DNA from: Nelumbo lutea
Taxonomy: Eukaryota; Streptophyta; Magnoliopsida; Proteales; Nelumbonaceae
Reading direction: 5' to 3'
Assembly (NCBI GenBank): GCA_022828595.1
Contig: JAKGHH010000003.1
Span: 19,344,934-19,408,933, forward strand
Length of the DNA: 64,000 bases
In this document: positions 9,973-22,754 of the stretch, piece after piece
How positions within the stretch are numbered: the first letter of the stretch is position 1
How the letters are laid out: the number at the start of each line of letters is the position of its first letter
The notes under the pieces: model-generated
Database searches by the model: none
What the model saw: only the letters and a program-made list of their open reading frames with translations
Told to the model about the DNA's origin: nothing
Program-made: the position numbers and the translations under genes

Positions 9973-12650
9973 CTGCAAAGAGGGAGAAAACAAAGGTGTT
10001 AAGAAAATGGTTTGGGTTATCGCTGTTTTTACTTTTTAAGATTGCTATCAATTTTCTACCAACACTGTTAATGGTTTTTTTGCATATGTTATCATTATCC
10101 ACAGATAAAATATAGGGGAAAAAAAATACACTTCACATTCTTCACCATTCAATGCGTTCCACAAGGCCATAAAAGCAGAGTATCTCCTATGCCATGATGC
10201 GTTAGTAGTATTGCTCTTCATCAATATTTCTACCAACACTGTCGGTGATCTTCTACATCTTATGTTATTAACAAGTACTAGCTATATGTTACACTTAAGT
10301 CTCAATATGTCCCACCATTTGATGAGACCCATCTGCAGGTCTCCCATATAAAAATATGCCACTTTCAGATGACTCATGACTGTACCATCTAATAATGTGA
10401 AACTCAATTAACTTGGTGGGTCCTGTGCACCTGCTTGTATACCATGCAAATGATTTTCGATCAGTAAAACGATCCCTTGCAATCAAGTATCTTAGGCTAA
10501 TTGCAGGGACAAATGCAAATAACAAAAAACAAGAAACAAAAGTCATTTTATATCACCAAAGGTTAAAGTAGTACCATCAATTATTAAAAAAAAAAAAGTT
10601 AAAGTAGTACCACATAATTGAATAAGAAAAAGAAGCGGAAAGAATGACAGTTACAGTTCCCAATAGATGTTTATTTAGCCGAAAAGATGTTCGCTCAAGC
10701 AGAAATGACTCTTTCCAACCAAACTTCAGTCATGCAAGATGAATGAGCTATACAAAAGATTGGCTAAACCAAGAAATAAGTTCCATATCTCCCAACAAGT
10801 CTATTTTTATAGAGACACCTGTCAAACATCAAAATGTAAAAGGAGAAGGAAACAAAAGAAGAATAGACATCAAATCCAATTAGTACCCTGCATCAATTGA
10901 AAGCGAAGAATTTTATAGTTCTTTTACCAAGCCAATCGACTAAAGTCAAGAGATGTACATCAAAGAAATGACACAAGATGCTCAATCTGTTTCAAACACG
11001 TGAGATTTCCTTTATTGGTGCAGAACTTGGTATTAGTTTCAGAAAACTGACAATCAAAACAATATTTTTACTAAAAGAGGAATTCGTAATAAAACTGGCA
11101 TGCTATATGTTGATTTCAAAATCTTAATTCTTTAGAACTTATCCTTTCCAATTTTCATTTTGTATTTTTAATCTTCACATGTTGATTTGAATCCCTAGCT
11201 ATGATGCCCAGATACGGATATGGGGATACAAGAAATGGGGATAATAAGGCTCTCCATTTCCTAAATCCCATACACAGACGTAGGTGCAGGTATCCCATGC
11301 AATATGTTTATATCATGCTTTCATATCTAGTTTTTGAAGCTGAATGCCATTTTTCAAGACTTATTTCTTGCTAAATTTAATCGACTTTCTAACATGTGCA
11401 GATTTTTATAGTATAATTTCTTAAAAAATACCATTTACATGTTTTTAATGTTTATTCCATTCAGTACATAAAGTGTCCATGCAGTATTTGGTAAGTATCA
11501 TATAGCACCAATATGCTAGGCATTTAGATGTATCCAGAATTCCAGATATCATAGATCACTAGAACTCCAGTGTCGCAATTGCAGGTAATCATGGTAAAAG
11601 TGCAACTGTGTTGGTTACAATTTTAGTGCTCATATTATTTTGAAGGGAAAAGAATAATTTCTATCTTCTTAAACTTCCCCAACAATTTATGGGAAACAAA
11701 TGGCTACATTATTATGGACCAAGTAATTGAGATCTTGAACTTGGTACATTTGTCATACTTGCTCATCTTTGCAATTGAACAATCAACAGTCACAGTTCTA
11801 AGTACCTTAACATACAACGGAATAGTATAATGCTTTAAACTTAGAAGTTAGAAGGAACGGCCTTACAAGTATGGAATACTGCTTTCAAAGATTATTGAAT
11901 GCTAATCTAATGAAGACCAAATATTTTGACATTAAGAGCTTGATAAATCACTTGATACTTTGAGTGTGAATGAAAAGATTGCAAGGGATTGACTTTCAAA
12001 AAGATAAAACGTAAAAGTGTTGATTTACAGAGTTGGCCTTCAAAGAGATATCTGTAAATGTTTTATAGGACTTCAGTCTTTATTAATAGTAAACAAGTAC
12101 CTTACCTATATCTGTAAATGTTTTACAGGGGGACTGTGTTGCCACAATGGCAAGATTCTAGGGCTGTACATATTGCCCTTAAATTCTTTTTGTTATTTAC
12201 TTTGTTTTTGTTCTTCTCTTTTTTTTTTCTTCTATATATTAATGCATCCATATCTTAAGCCACAGCAAAGACTTCAATGACCTTAATAATTGAAAATATA
12301 AAATCCCTGAAGTTCTTTTCTTATTCTTCTATGCATTAACCATTCCCCAACATTCTATTCCTCCTTGAGAAGGGTTGAAAACTTGGAAAGTTGTAACAGA
12401 GGAGAACCATATCAGTCGGCTAGTAATATTACAGAGGAAAGCACCATTTTTCCATCTCCTAAATCATCCTAGATCAAGTTGAAAGAGACAACATCATAGG
12501 TACCAAAGGAGTTAAGAGGAGGAAAGGTTCACCACACCTATACCTAGTGAACATTCCAATAACCCAAGAAGAAACAGAAGAAAAGGAAATCCTATTTCTT
12601 TTTTTCTCTATAAATCCTTCTTTTGTTTTGTCTCTTTCTCTAAGTAGCTA
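9973..12650. other. Region between the two dead genes; no intact gene
   Basis: Minus-strand frames at 10120-10240 (containing ASWHRRYSAFMALWNALNG) and 10295-10500 (containing SFAWYTSRCTGPTKLIEFH, ending after GSHQMVGHIET) look compositionally like coding sequence but I do not recognise them. They may be further exons of a dead gene. From 10560 to 12650 I see only AT-rich DNA, including a short direct repeat of 'atatctgtaaatgtttta' at about 12048 and 12108. Confidence 0.45.
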
Positions 12651-12710
12651 TTCTTACTTAAAACATGTCAATCATTAGTTGCTACCCATTGGAAACCAGC
12701 TACTTCTGTG

Positions 12711-13110
12711 GCTACAAACTCAGAGGGAATGAACATTGACAATAAAGCAAGTAGTTCAAGGAAGGATATGAAGGTCAATGATTTGGAGGGTCAAGACAGT
12801 TGAGCAAAACTTGGTTATCATAACGAGCCAACTTTTGCAGAAATTGCTGAGGATGATATTGAGGGTGTCATGGAATTTTGAAAAGAGGTTGAGGATGATT
12901 TCAGCTTCACATATGGTTGGCCCCCTTTGTTTTGTTGCTTTGGAGCCGTTCAACATGCATTTGTACCTTCTGGAAGACCATCCAACAAATTAATAGACCA
13001 TGAGATAGACTCTGACAAAATTTTTAAGAGCACCTAGAGGATCCTTGATGCAGGCATGGAACAAAGGAAAGAAACCATGGAAGAAGAAATTGAGTCTTTG
13101 TAACTTTTTA
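12711..13110 (+). pseudogene. FLN2 (fructokinase-like protein) pseudogene fragment
   Basis: One frame from 12711 encodes an acidic linker followed by GWPPLFCCFGAVQHAFVPSG and a continuation like RPSNKLIDHEI. This is the conserved start of the pfkB domain in FLN2, a plastid-encoded RNA polymerase-associated fructokinase-like protein. The frame is broken by three point stops: TGA at 12801, TGA at 12879 (a Trp position by context) and TAG at 13035. There is no indel over about 110 codons. The transit peptide and the rest of the kinase domain are absent, and the stretch after LIDHEI does not match my memory of FLN2. It lies divergently from the dead HPPK-DHPS gene. Confidence 0.75.
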
Positions 13111-13488
13111 CACCAATTGCAATATCAATTTTGGATGAATTGAATTTTGGTCAATTTGAATATTTCAATAGTTTTCTAATTTATCAGTGTCTCAAGGATA
13201 GGGTTAACAATTTTAGAGGATTATGGTAGCTTAAAGAGTCTTATTAGAGAGTTGGTAGAATTTTAAAATATAAGATGCAATTGCATCATTTTTATTTCAG
13301 CCTATTTTTCAGGGGCCATAACTTGTCTGTTTGACTTGATTCTGGTTTCATTAGATAGGTTTTCCAATTACCTACCCAACAAGAACAAGATCTTATGAAT
13401 CTTATGTGTCCTGGGAAAGTTATGGCCCTTTTAGTAATAGGATGCAAGTCTATGACCAGGAGTTTCTATTTTTGGGTTTGTCTTGGAG

Positions 13489-14377
13489 CAGTGATTTAAA
13501 AGGCATGCCTCAGGTGCGCCTAGACGCACAAGCAAGGCATATTTTAGGCTTAGTTTGGAAGAAGTACAAATGCAAATATGTAGAGTGCAAAACCTTGTAT
13601 TTTGTATTATTTTCTATGTATTTGCACTGTAAATATTTGTATTTGTGCTCTTTCCAAACTGAGCCTTAGGGTATGCACCTCGCCTAGGTCTTAGGTGCAG
13701 CCCTTTCAAAAGGTGCACACCTGGTGCAGCTAATGCGTCTTGCGCTTCAGTCCAGGCGTGCGCCTTTTGAAAATTTGACGTTTTTTTGCTTTTTTTGAAC
13801 TTAGCGGCTAGGCTGGGGGGTGGAGCCCCCTGGACCCTCGTGCCACGTCCCTCGAGGCAAGCCCAAACAAGTCCATGTTAGGCTTTGAGAGCCCCTTATT
13901 TGCTAATGTTGTTCACTCATTCATCTTAATAAAATATCTTCTTAAAAAATAATTAAAATTATAAAATTATTATTTTTTGTGTGAGAACATGGACTTGTTT
14001 GGGCTTACCTCGAGGGGCATGGCACAAAGGCGGCTCGGAGAATCAGGAATGTAATATGTTTTACATCACGTTAGCTACTTGAAGTAATGCAATTGAGGAA
14101 AAAAAGAGATTGTGGGTTTTACATGCTTGAAAATGTTTTATATGTTTGAATTTATTATTTAATTCTCATTTGAATATGCTTTACATGTTATGTTTATGTA
14201 TTTTAATTTTAGATAATAGTCTTTTCACTTTTTGAAAACTTAGTTTAAAATTTAAGTTTATATTTTTATTAATATTATGTTTAATAATTTTAATTTTTTA
14301 TTTTTTTAGCTTTTTTTTTAATTTTTGCGCCTTCAAAAGGGTGGGTGCCTTTTTTTTGCGCCTTGTGCTTTTAACAG
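13489..14377 (+). mobile_element. Non-autonomous hAT element, family A copy 2, with a nested MITE
   Basis: Starts CAGTGATTTAAAAGG and ends GCTTTTAACAG, a slightly decayed right end. The 8-bp target duplication TCTTGGAG is perfect (13481-13488 and 14378-14385). The interior matches copies 1 and 3, including 'aaggtgcacacctggtgcagc'-like end-proximal words and a middle with 'cctcgaggggcatggcaca'. A Tourist-like MITE occupies 13547-13665. Confidence 0.9.
13547..13665. mobile_element. Tourist-like (PIF/Harbinger) MITE inside a hAT element
   Basis: 119 bp with ends GGCTTAGTTTGGAAGA and, reverse-complemented, GGCTCAGTTTGGAAAG. It is flanked by TTA on both sides (13544-13546 and 13666-13668), the usual PIF/Harbinger target. 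Related sequences lie at 34180-34340, 42618-42850 and 48592-48650. Confidence 0.88.
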
Positions 14378-14385
14378 TCTTGGAG

Positions 14386-15671
14386 TTACCTTTGGCTTAT
14401 TTAGTTTTAGTTAGATTAGTAGTTGGTATTTAGAGTTAGTTATAAGTTAGATTCCATATTTAAGTGTCCTTATGGATCGATTCATTTGTCTTAGTTCTAA
14501 AGCAACTAGGAGATTTTCATGATCAATTTCCTAGTCCAAGTTGGAGTCTATTCATGGAGATATGAATAAAAGTTTGGTTTAGTAAATTTTGGTTGTAGTT
14601 AAGTCTCTCTAAACCCAATCTAATGAGAATCTGGGAGATCCAAATTCGACTTGGTTTATGATAGATATGTGAAACATGGGTTCAAATTCAATTAATTTAT
14701 GTGTCTAGATATCTGATTCAAACCCAATTCAATTTTATATTCAATAAGCATGTACAGAACTAATCCAAATCTAAAAACTAAATATAAATTCAGAAACTAT
14801 ATATTGTAAATAGAAAAAAAAAAGTTTATGAATGAATTGAATCCTAGCAGATCAGATCAAGCAATATCCATTATTCAATCTGATCAATAAACAGTTCACA
14901 TTTCCAAATACAATACAACCCAATAATGGTTAAATAAATAACCAAGTCGGATTAATCTTGCACAGAAATGCCTTAAAGCTTACAACTTTCATTCTGACAT
15001 GCTACATGTACACTCTGTTTTGGATGGGCTATCCTTTCTTTGTCCCAAATCCCAATAATACCTCTAACTTCCACCTTTTGGATTATATATTTATTTCTTT
15101 TCTTTTTATAGATAAAACATGGCGTCATTTTTTTTTCAATTGGGATAGTTTCCAGATTATATCATACACTAATTAGTCACTAATTAACAACTTCTGGAAT
15201 GCAAGCCAAAGATGCTTTACTTGAACTTTTTTTCCTTTCTGGAATAAGACCATGTACTCAACAACTCTGCAGGCCATTAATACTAGAAGTCTGGAGGGAT
15301 CATCTTCATTGATATAAACCTTCAAGTGCAAAATTACAAACCAGAAAGAAGTAATGAAAGTCTTAATATTTTATTTCAATTTTAGAAATGGAATACCACA
15401 CGATGGAACCTGGAAGTTGATTCAGGCGTTTACTCCACTGTGTCACTTCTCATGTTCACTTTTATAGACCTAGACCTGGATTTTGTTCCTTAAAATTGTT
15501 GCGTTTAGGGTCCATTGTATGATACCAAAGTACATGAACATGTTTTGAATCATGAAACAGGCAAATGATCAGTCAAATGACTCAGAATGTCTTTAAATTG
15601 TTTCTCCCATGTATCATCAGGGTATGTTAAATACATTTTTATCAAGTACAAGTAGCCCAGTTTTACAATTC
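14386..15671. other. Intergenic DNA without a recognised gene
   Basis: AT-rich. The run 'ttagttttagttagattagtagttggtatttagagttag' style sequence at 14400-14460 resembles LTR leader sequence of plant Gypsy elements, but no LTR pair or coding frame was found. Confidence 0.4.
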
Positions 15672-15689
15672 AGATAAATTGATGTGAAA

Positions 15690-16240
15690 AATATAGCATT
15701 CATAACTGAATTGAATATACTGGAGCACTATTAACAATCTTAGAAGACAGCTCCAAATCACATCCTTGTCAATGTGATGGTGGTGTAACAACTGATAGAA
15801 CAGATACTCATGATTTTAGTGTTTATGACAACTCAAATAAATTGTCATGGTTGCAGGTGTTGGTTAGGTTTTATTCAGGATCCAGTTGAAGTGGAATTGA
15901 GATCTGTTTTCGAAGCACTTTCTTTTACAAAAGATCAAAGGTGGAATCCTTTAATGGTTTTTTCGGATGCTTAGCTTGTGGTGGATGCTCTGGAGGGAAA
16001 AGAATCTTCAATATCTTGGGTTTTTTTGTAAATGGACTGAGAATTTGTCCATGGTCAAAAGTATGTCTTTTGTGAAGTTTGTATATAAATGCAGAACCTG
16101 TACCAAGGCTGCTTATATAATTGCTCAGAAGGCAAAATCTTTGGATGTTTTATAGAGGTAGTACTCCACCTGATTGGCTGGAGCCTCATGTTTGTAATCT
16201 TTTTGATAATTAATGGATAACCTTTTAATGATCTAAAAAA
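15690..16240 (+). mobile_element. 5'-truncated L1-type LINE fragment (RNase H end)
   Basis: An 18-bp target duplication with one mismatch brackets it (agataaattgatgtgaaa at 15672-15689; agataaatcgatgtgaaa at 16241-16258). The 3' end before the right copy is A-rich. The plus strand encodes a broken RNase H domain: ELRSVFEALSFTKDQRWNPL, MVFSDA, LVVDALEGKESSISW, then FVNFVYK-like and AAYIIAQKAKSLDV in shifted frames. Plant L1 elements carry such a C-terminal RNase H. Confidence 0.88.
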
Positions 16241-16258
16241 AGATAAATCGATGTGAAA

Positions 16259-17386
16259 TTTCAGAGGCTCATAAAATTGGAGCCAGCATGTAACCCTTCC
16301 ACTTTTTAGCTTAAATGAAAACTCCCAAGGCATTGTGTCATTAGTATTACATATTCACTCTGTCTTTTCCCATCAGAGTTAAACTTGACAGAAAATGCTT
16401 CTGGATTCAAGCACAGGACACCAAGTTTATACAGAAATTAAAAATGCCAATCAAAAGAGTAGGTAGACAAACCATTTCCTCTTTGTATCATTAGCGTTTT
16501 AGAATATTAAAGCAAAGGAGAGAAGCCATATTTTCTGAGTCTATATCAATGGTCGAAAAGAGTGGGCAATTTCAGTTACAGACGTTTGTCAGTATTAGGC
16601 AATTGGAGAATAATTGACTATCCAGCAACATGAATATTACGGAAAATAGACCAGGCCAGTAGGGGGTCGAACAGCACAGCTAAGCTTATCCGGCTTATCC
16701 TGATGAGACGAGTAATGACATCAAAGAGAAACGATCATAAAGGCCATTTCTCTTTAGTTGGATGTCTTGTTTCAAGTTTCAACCAGTCTCTCCTGTTTGT
16801 CTTGTCTGGTTCCTCTTTTAATTTATTGCTGAAAAAAGCAATGCAGGTAGGCTACAAGAGTTGTTCATGTGACAGAAACATGGAAGATTGTGGAACCCAC
16901 ATCTTAATTTACAGTGCTCCAGCAAAAATCACATTAAGAAAAGGGCGACAAGTGTGAAAGATTGAAATTTGAAAACGTTCTCCATCACATATTCCCTCAA
17001 CTTGAAGTTTGAGAAAATTATAATGGTTATCCAGTAAAGTAAATAATGCATGAACAAGGAAAAATTTAGTATTAATTTCACGAGAATTGATTTCCACTAA
17101 ATATGCACAAAGAACTAAATTCCCCCTCCTCAACCAACAGGGTTCCCTACAAGACTGAACTTCTATCATCACTTCCTTTCTGAAAATGACCCACAACTAC
17201 AGAGGGCCTCCGTTCTGAAACCCACTTATTAACCTCTAAGTACAGTAAAGACGACCACACTTCCCCCACCCTCAAAGACGAAAGGCAAAGGAAAGCAGGG
17301 AGGAGAAATAGAGAAGAAAAAGGCAACTACTGTCAAATTCCTCTGCAACATACACACATAAACTAAACAAAAAGCAAAGTCGACCT
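16259..17386. other. Intergenic DNA and 3'UTR of the lactonase gene
   Basis: No gene recognised. The part from about 17200 to 17386 is probably 3'UTR of the minus-strand lactonase gene. Confidence 0.45.
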
Positions 17387-20300
17387 CTACTCTGCAAACT
17401 CAGAAGCCTCAAGTTTGGAGGCAGCTGGCCTGTCTAAGAACCACACTAACTTCCCATTAGTTGGGCATACCATCCGGGCAGGCAGCAGTGGATGGTCAGG
17501 TCCCACATCATCTATAGCCAAGTGTACAGCATCTGCTTTGTTTCCACCTGTCACCACCACAGCCACATTGGATGCCGAATTGATAACTGGCAAAGTAAAG
17601 GTAATCCTTTCAGGCGGGGGCTTGGGGGAATCAGTGATAAAAGTCACCCATTCATCTTTCTCATCAAGCACTGTGTGGTTTGGGAAGAGTGAGGCTATGT
17701 GCCCGTCTGGGCCCATACCAAGGAGGATTAGATCAAACTTCGGACAGTCACTGCTCTCGGACACACCGACCGTGCGGGTCTTAACCAGCTGCCGGAGGAC
17801 AAACTCATACTCATTAGCAGCCTCCTCTGCTGACATGGAATCATTGATAGAGTAAACATGGCCAGGAACAACAGGAACCTGTCAATTTTACATATACAAG
17901 GAGTCAAGGATTACTTCAATAATGAATAGAAAGGCATAACCAAAATATTCTTTAGAGTGATGCATGATGATAGTGAAAGTTGAATTTATTTCGTTATTTA
18001 TCGAGAAAACAAAAAAAGCTGTCAGATTTTAACTTCTTAATAGAAGATTTGGAATGAACATAAAATTAAATTTGCGAAAGCTTTCAATTATGTAACTTAA
18101 TATTCCTCATAGCAGGTAAGTCAGACCTTCAGGTCCTTCACCTTCATGTTAAAATTTTGGCACTCGGATTCCCAAATTTATTATTATGTGGATGACACAT
18201 GGATAAAAATGTAATCTAATGGGGTGTCCACCCCTTTAGAAATATTAGAAACATTTGTAGTAAGTAACCTGTTTTCATCTACAACAATATTTACTCAGAT
18301 CAATTGGGGAACCTCAACCATTTTATTGGATTAGTTCACCTACTCTGCCACGTGAAGGAATCCTGTGGCCAATCTAGAACACTAATGTGATAAGAATACA
18401 CTCTAGATCTGCCATCCGGTTGCTTTCAAGTCCAAACTACACCCCACTTTGTATTCTAAGTTTTTGCCAAATTCTGTTGGCCTTTAAAACTTTGTTTTTT
18501 ATTTTGGAAATCTCCCATAAAGAACAACTTATTCTAAATATAAAGCAAAATTTTTGGGCCTGAAATTTACCCCACCAAAGGATGGAGACTGGAGAGAGGA
18601 ACTCATGGGGTCCTTTTAGGCCCCAAAATATGTTTTTAATGTTCCAATGTGGAAGATTTTTGGGTCATCTAGGGAAGCTCAATTTGGTGATGGTTTTTAT
18701 TAATTGTACATATATCTTAAAATCAAAGAAATTTTTGTGGTAGAACAAAAAACAAAGACCACAAACAATTGTCAAGAATAGAGAAAAAGAAGAAGAAAAT
18801 GCAAAATAGAGGAACAAAAGTATACATACAGATATTTATGTGGTTCAGCTTATATCCTGCATCCACAGGCAAAGGAGGAGCAGAAATTCACTATAGAAAG
18901 CAGCAATAAAGAATCTTGCTCAACAGCTTATTGCGCAAGCCAAAGATTACATAAAAGAGAAAAGCCCCAACAAGTTAACATAAAATACTCAGGTCCGACC
19001 CATAGCCATAAGTTGATAATGGATCCAGTCCATATTGCCACGGGGGCTCCGTCCCTACACCCCATTGGGCCTAGCAGCCCAATCTCTCCATTTCCACCAC
19101 AAACCACTATGAAAATTTGCCTTTGGGTTTTTCTCCACAAATGTGGGTTGGGACATGAAAGGTGCAACTCAATAGAAATATACCCTAACTAAAAAATAAA
19201 AGAAAAAATAGAGAAGATGAAAATTAATAGTTAAGAGCATGATATTCTAAACAACCATATTTAGAACAAGAAACTATGCCCAAAGCTGGCATAGACTCTA
19301 CATAGAGCATTTCAGTAATATCTAAATTATAACTCTTGCTTTCTCAACCAAAATCTGAAAGGTTTTTCCTATAATACAATGTTATCATCCTTACAACATC
19401 TCAGAAGTTCTTAATGCACACAAGACACAACCCAGATAGACAAACAAAATTATAGCACCATATGCAACATTACATCATCTCTAAAATATTAGCCTTGCCT
19501 TATTTTGTCCTTATCCTATCTGACAAGCAATGAGGTAAGGCACCATGGTCCCCCCACCCTCCTAGGCCCTTATCACACCAACCTCATAGAAGAATCTGAA
19601 GAATAGGAAGAATGGCTCTTTTTTTTGCAATTATTGTATATACTGCTGTTAAATCAAATTAAAAATTGGATAATTTTTTCTTTGGGAACAAAACTTCGGA
19701 TGAAATATTCCAGAAATACTTCCCATTTGCTTGTGTGAGGAAGAATGAAATAAAATGAGAAGTGATATGGACTTGAGACTGCTTTGATACAGAAAACTAT
19801 AATATAATTAGCAAGAAGTAATGTATCTAGTATCTACATAATTAGGTTAGGAAGCATGTCTAAGGCACTCACTAAATGTAAACATCTGTTTTTGCAGAAA
19901 AGATCTTGCCTAGTTCAATTAGAGGAGATAATCAAATATTAAGAATTAAAAATTGACTAAAATTTTGAAGAAAATGTTCTAACTTCTGAGAGTAAGGATT
20001 TAAAGACATAAGAAACAGTAGCACTCTACCAAAGCATGTGTTAATAAATGTCAAAGCTTCCATCAAGAAAATGTTAAGTTCCTTAATCAGCTATACCTGC
20101 CAAAACACCCTGAAATGGATAGGGACAGAGATTAGCATTCCCAAATTCCAGGATGCCAGTACAGATAAGCTAGTATCTTTCTGATCCTGATTCTTAGTTT
20201 TGTACAACTACGTGATTCTTAAGCATTTTGGCATAGTAAAATGGTACAGATAAGCTTGCACCATTTTGTTAATGTTACAAAAAATCCAGAAGGTATTTCA

Positions 20301-21751
20301 ATGAATCACCTAACAACAGTAGACATCCACAGAACTTTCATGTTTTCATTAGGCAAGGCCAGGAATGCCCATTATTTTTGCATTGTACTATACACCTCAC
20401 TGAGACAAATTCTGTTTAGGAGGTTTTTATCCCCAGTTAAGCTCCCTTAATGGAGTCATTGGTAACTACCTCCAAGTTGTAAACCAAAATGGCCATCTTT
20501 TGGATAAATGTGGTTTGTGAAACATAAACATAAATGCATGCTACACTACTATGAGGCTTTGTGCTGACTGTATGTTTACATATGTTAGGATGAACAATAA
20601 AATATTCTTACAAGCTGCAGATGAGAATCAATAACAGAGGCCTACCAACAGAACACCTTAGTAAAGTCATAATTTGACTATGCCCTCAAAGGGATGAGAC
20701 AAGAAATATGAGGTTCCCTGATAATTCTCATTTTTTTCTACAGAATGTTCCACTTCATACCAGAGTGATTGTGTTTCTAGACATCAGGAACCTATTACTT
20801 GATCAAATTCCATCTCACTGCATGTTGTATATTTTTAATCATGAGCCTGTCCATCCTCATTTTATGGAGAAATATCCTTAGAATTTTTCCATTTTCCATG
20901 CTTTTTTTCATGAATTCAATGCAGGAAAAACTAAATAATTAGAAGAGAAAGTGGATTCACTATAAGCATACCATATGATCATATTTCAAAGAACAGATGA
21001 AAATTATTTAGTAGAATACTCCCAGTAGATAAGTAACACCCCATCAGGGATCAATTTGAAATAGAAAGCAATTTTATTGTACTTGGTCAGTCAAAATTAC
21101 AGACTTTTACTCTTTTCATAACACAAAAACTATGTTGCAAAACCAAGTGAAGATTGAATTCAAAGCTTCAAGGGACTGGAGATCTGGTATTAGCATAACA
21201 ATAATAATGGACTTAGGAGTAGGGGCAGAGAGGCATTCAAAATCATATTATTCAATTTATAAGGCCAAAATATGCAGGAAGCTAACCAAGGTCTTTAGCT
21301 TCCTTTTCTTTGAAAAGGGAAAAATGGAAGAGGATAAATGAACACAGATTGCTTACCTTGGACAAAAGCCCATCCTTCGCTAGTTTATAGTTACTATCTG
21401 CATGGTTCTTTGCCACAACACGCTCATCAACCCAAAATATGTACCATTTGGCCCAATCCACAGTCTTGTTATATGGAGCTTCACATATCTTTCTGCCCCC
21501 AACAAGAAATTTTAGCCCCCCAAAATCACACTAACCAAACTAATTAAGGAATAACAGAATACAGAGGAAAACTCATACCCCATCAAGCTAATGAGAGAAC
21601 CGCCAGATATGGCAATGGCAAAGAATCCCCTTTCTTTTACCGAAACCTCTGACAACTCAGCAATGTAGTCTGCCAAATCAGTGGCAAGCTCATCAACACT
21701 GTCGTGAATTCTCAGCTCTGCTCCATCTTTAGGACCACCAGAAAGTGCCAT
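17387..21751 (-). CDS. 6-phosphogluconolactonase, cytosolic type
   Basis: Second enzyme of the oxidative pentose phosphate pathway; it hydrolyses 6-phosphogluconolactone to 6-phosphogluconate. Exons on the minus strand: 21751-21579, 21492-21357 and 17878-17387, joining in frame to 266 codons plus TAG, the usual size. Introns are 86 bp and 3,478 bp with GT-AG ends (donors GGGTATGAG context and CAAG/GTAAGC; acceptors GGGGGCAG and ATTGACAG). Signatures are [10 protein letters not shown] near residue 50, the DERVV and [13 protein letters not shown] blocks of exon 2, and [19 protein letters not shown] in exon 3, the conserved GxGxDGHxASLFP motif. The N-terminus [10 protein letters not shown] shows no transit peptide and the C-terminus (SEFAE) lacks a peroxisomal SKL, so it is most like cytosolic PGL1/PGL2. 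No frame damage seen. Confidence 0.95.
18750..19190. repeat. Possible LTR fragment in intron 2 of the lactonase gene
   Basis: The phrase 'tttatgtggttcagct...atcctgcatccacaggcaaagg' resembles LTR sequence common in plant Copia elements (wording like 'tatgtggttcggc' and 'tacgtccac'). No partner LTR, primer site or target duplication was found, so this is a weak call. The rest of the intron shows no gene. Confidence 0.35.
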
Positions 21752-22579
21752 TCTTCTCAGAAAGACTACAATTTGAAAGATGAAACTGCAGCTAGGGAAA
21801 TTAAGAAAAACAAAATTCCATTAACAAAGTTATACTAAAGATTGAATACCAAAAAATGCAAAGTGGTCAGTTTAAGCACGAGAAAAAAAAATCCTAAAAG
21901 AAAAAGAAATCAAACTCATCTTGAAGCAACTGGACTCTGGAAATCAAAAATTGTTAAGAAAACCTGGAAAGCCAAAGACCCGAAAACCATGGCTAGATTT
22001 GTAATACACAAATAAGAATTATCTGAATATATTAGAATCATAAAATTAACCAAGAGGAAGACAAAAGGAGAAAGTCCATTCTGCCAATTGAGAACATAGA
22101 TATTGCCTATACCAAGAATTTGAACAATCCAGATTATCAGAGCATACAGATACTCAACAACATGAAAATAACATGATAGAAAGGGAAAGAGAAATCAATT
22201 CCCTGCAATTTAAGAATCAAGTAATGGAATTACAAAAAGAAAAAAAAAAAAAAGTCTATAAACATATACAAAATAAATGTCTCCCTGCAACGCTGTAATA
22301 ATAAAATAATGATCCTTGAAAAACATGGCCGACCAATTCAGCTGAAGAACAAAAAATATATAAAAGGATAAAAATATTCTCCAATCAACTTCGTATCTGT
22401 CATGAGAACAGATTTTACTATCCATAAAGAAAAACCCAGACATCAAATAATCTCAAGACAAGCCATTGCAGAGAAGCAAATAAGAACACAAAAAGACCCT
22501 TTAAAGTCTCTTGAAATCTAGGAACCCTCCAGCGAAGAAAACCGGAAAATAAAGAAAATAAAGAGGAAAAATGCTTACA
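21752..22579 (-). other. Probable 5'UTR intron of the lactonase gene
   Basis: On the minus strand an acceptor (TTTCCCTAGCTGCAG) lies 34 bases before the start codon, leaving a short leader 21785-21752. A matching donor (TTCTT/GTAAGC) is at 22578, which would make 21786-22578 a leader intron of about 790 bp. An alternative donor (GAAG/GTAAAT) lies near 22708. The first exon would then reach upstream toward the CT tract at about 22755-22780. Inferred from splice motifs only. Confidence 0.55.
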
Positions 22580-22754
22580 AGAACTGAAACTGGTGGCAGA
22601 GAAAGTCGAAACTGGCGAAAATGGAAGATGGACATCTACAAATATAGTACAATGCTCTAATCCATTTAATGATTAAAATAAATTTACAAGAGCAAGATAA
22701 GAATTTACCTTCCACGTGCATCCCACGATGGTGACGAAACAAAACGCAAAGAAA

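Noticed and set aside
17415..17855. Plus-strand open frame of 146 codons
   Set aside because: It is the complement of lactonase exon 3, which carries the conserved motif on the other strand.
18928..19167. Minus-strand frame in lactonase intron 2
   Set aside because: Composition is repeat-like and it has no domain; it lies in the possible LTR fragment.
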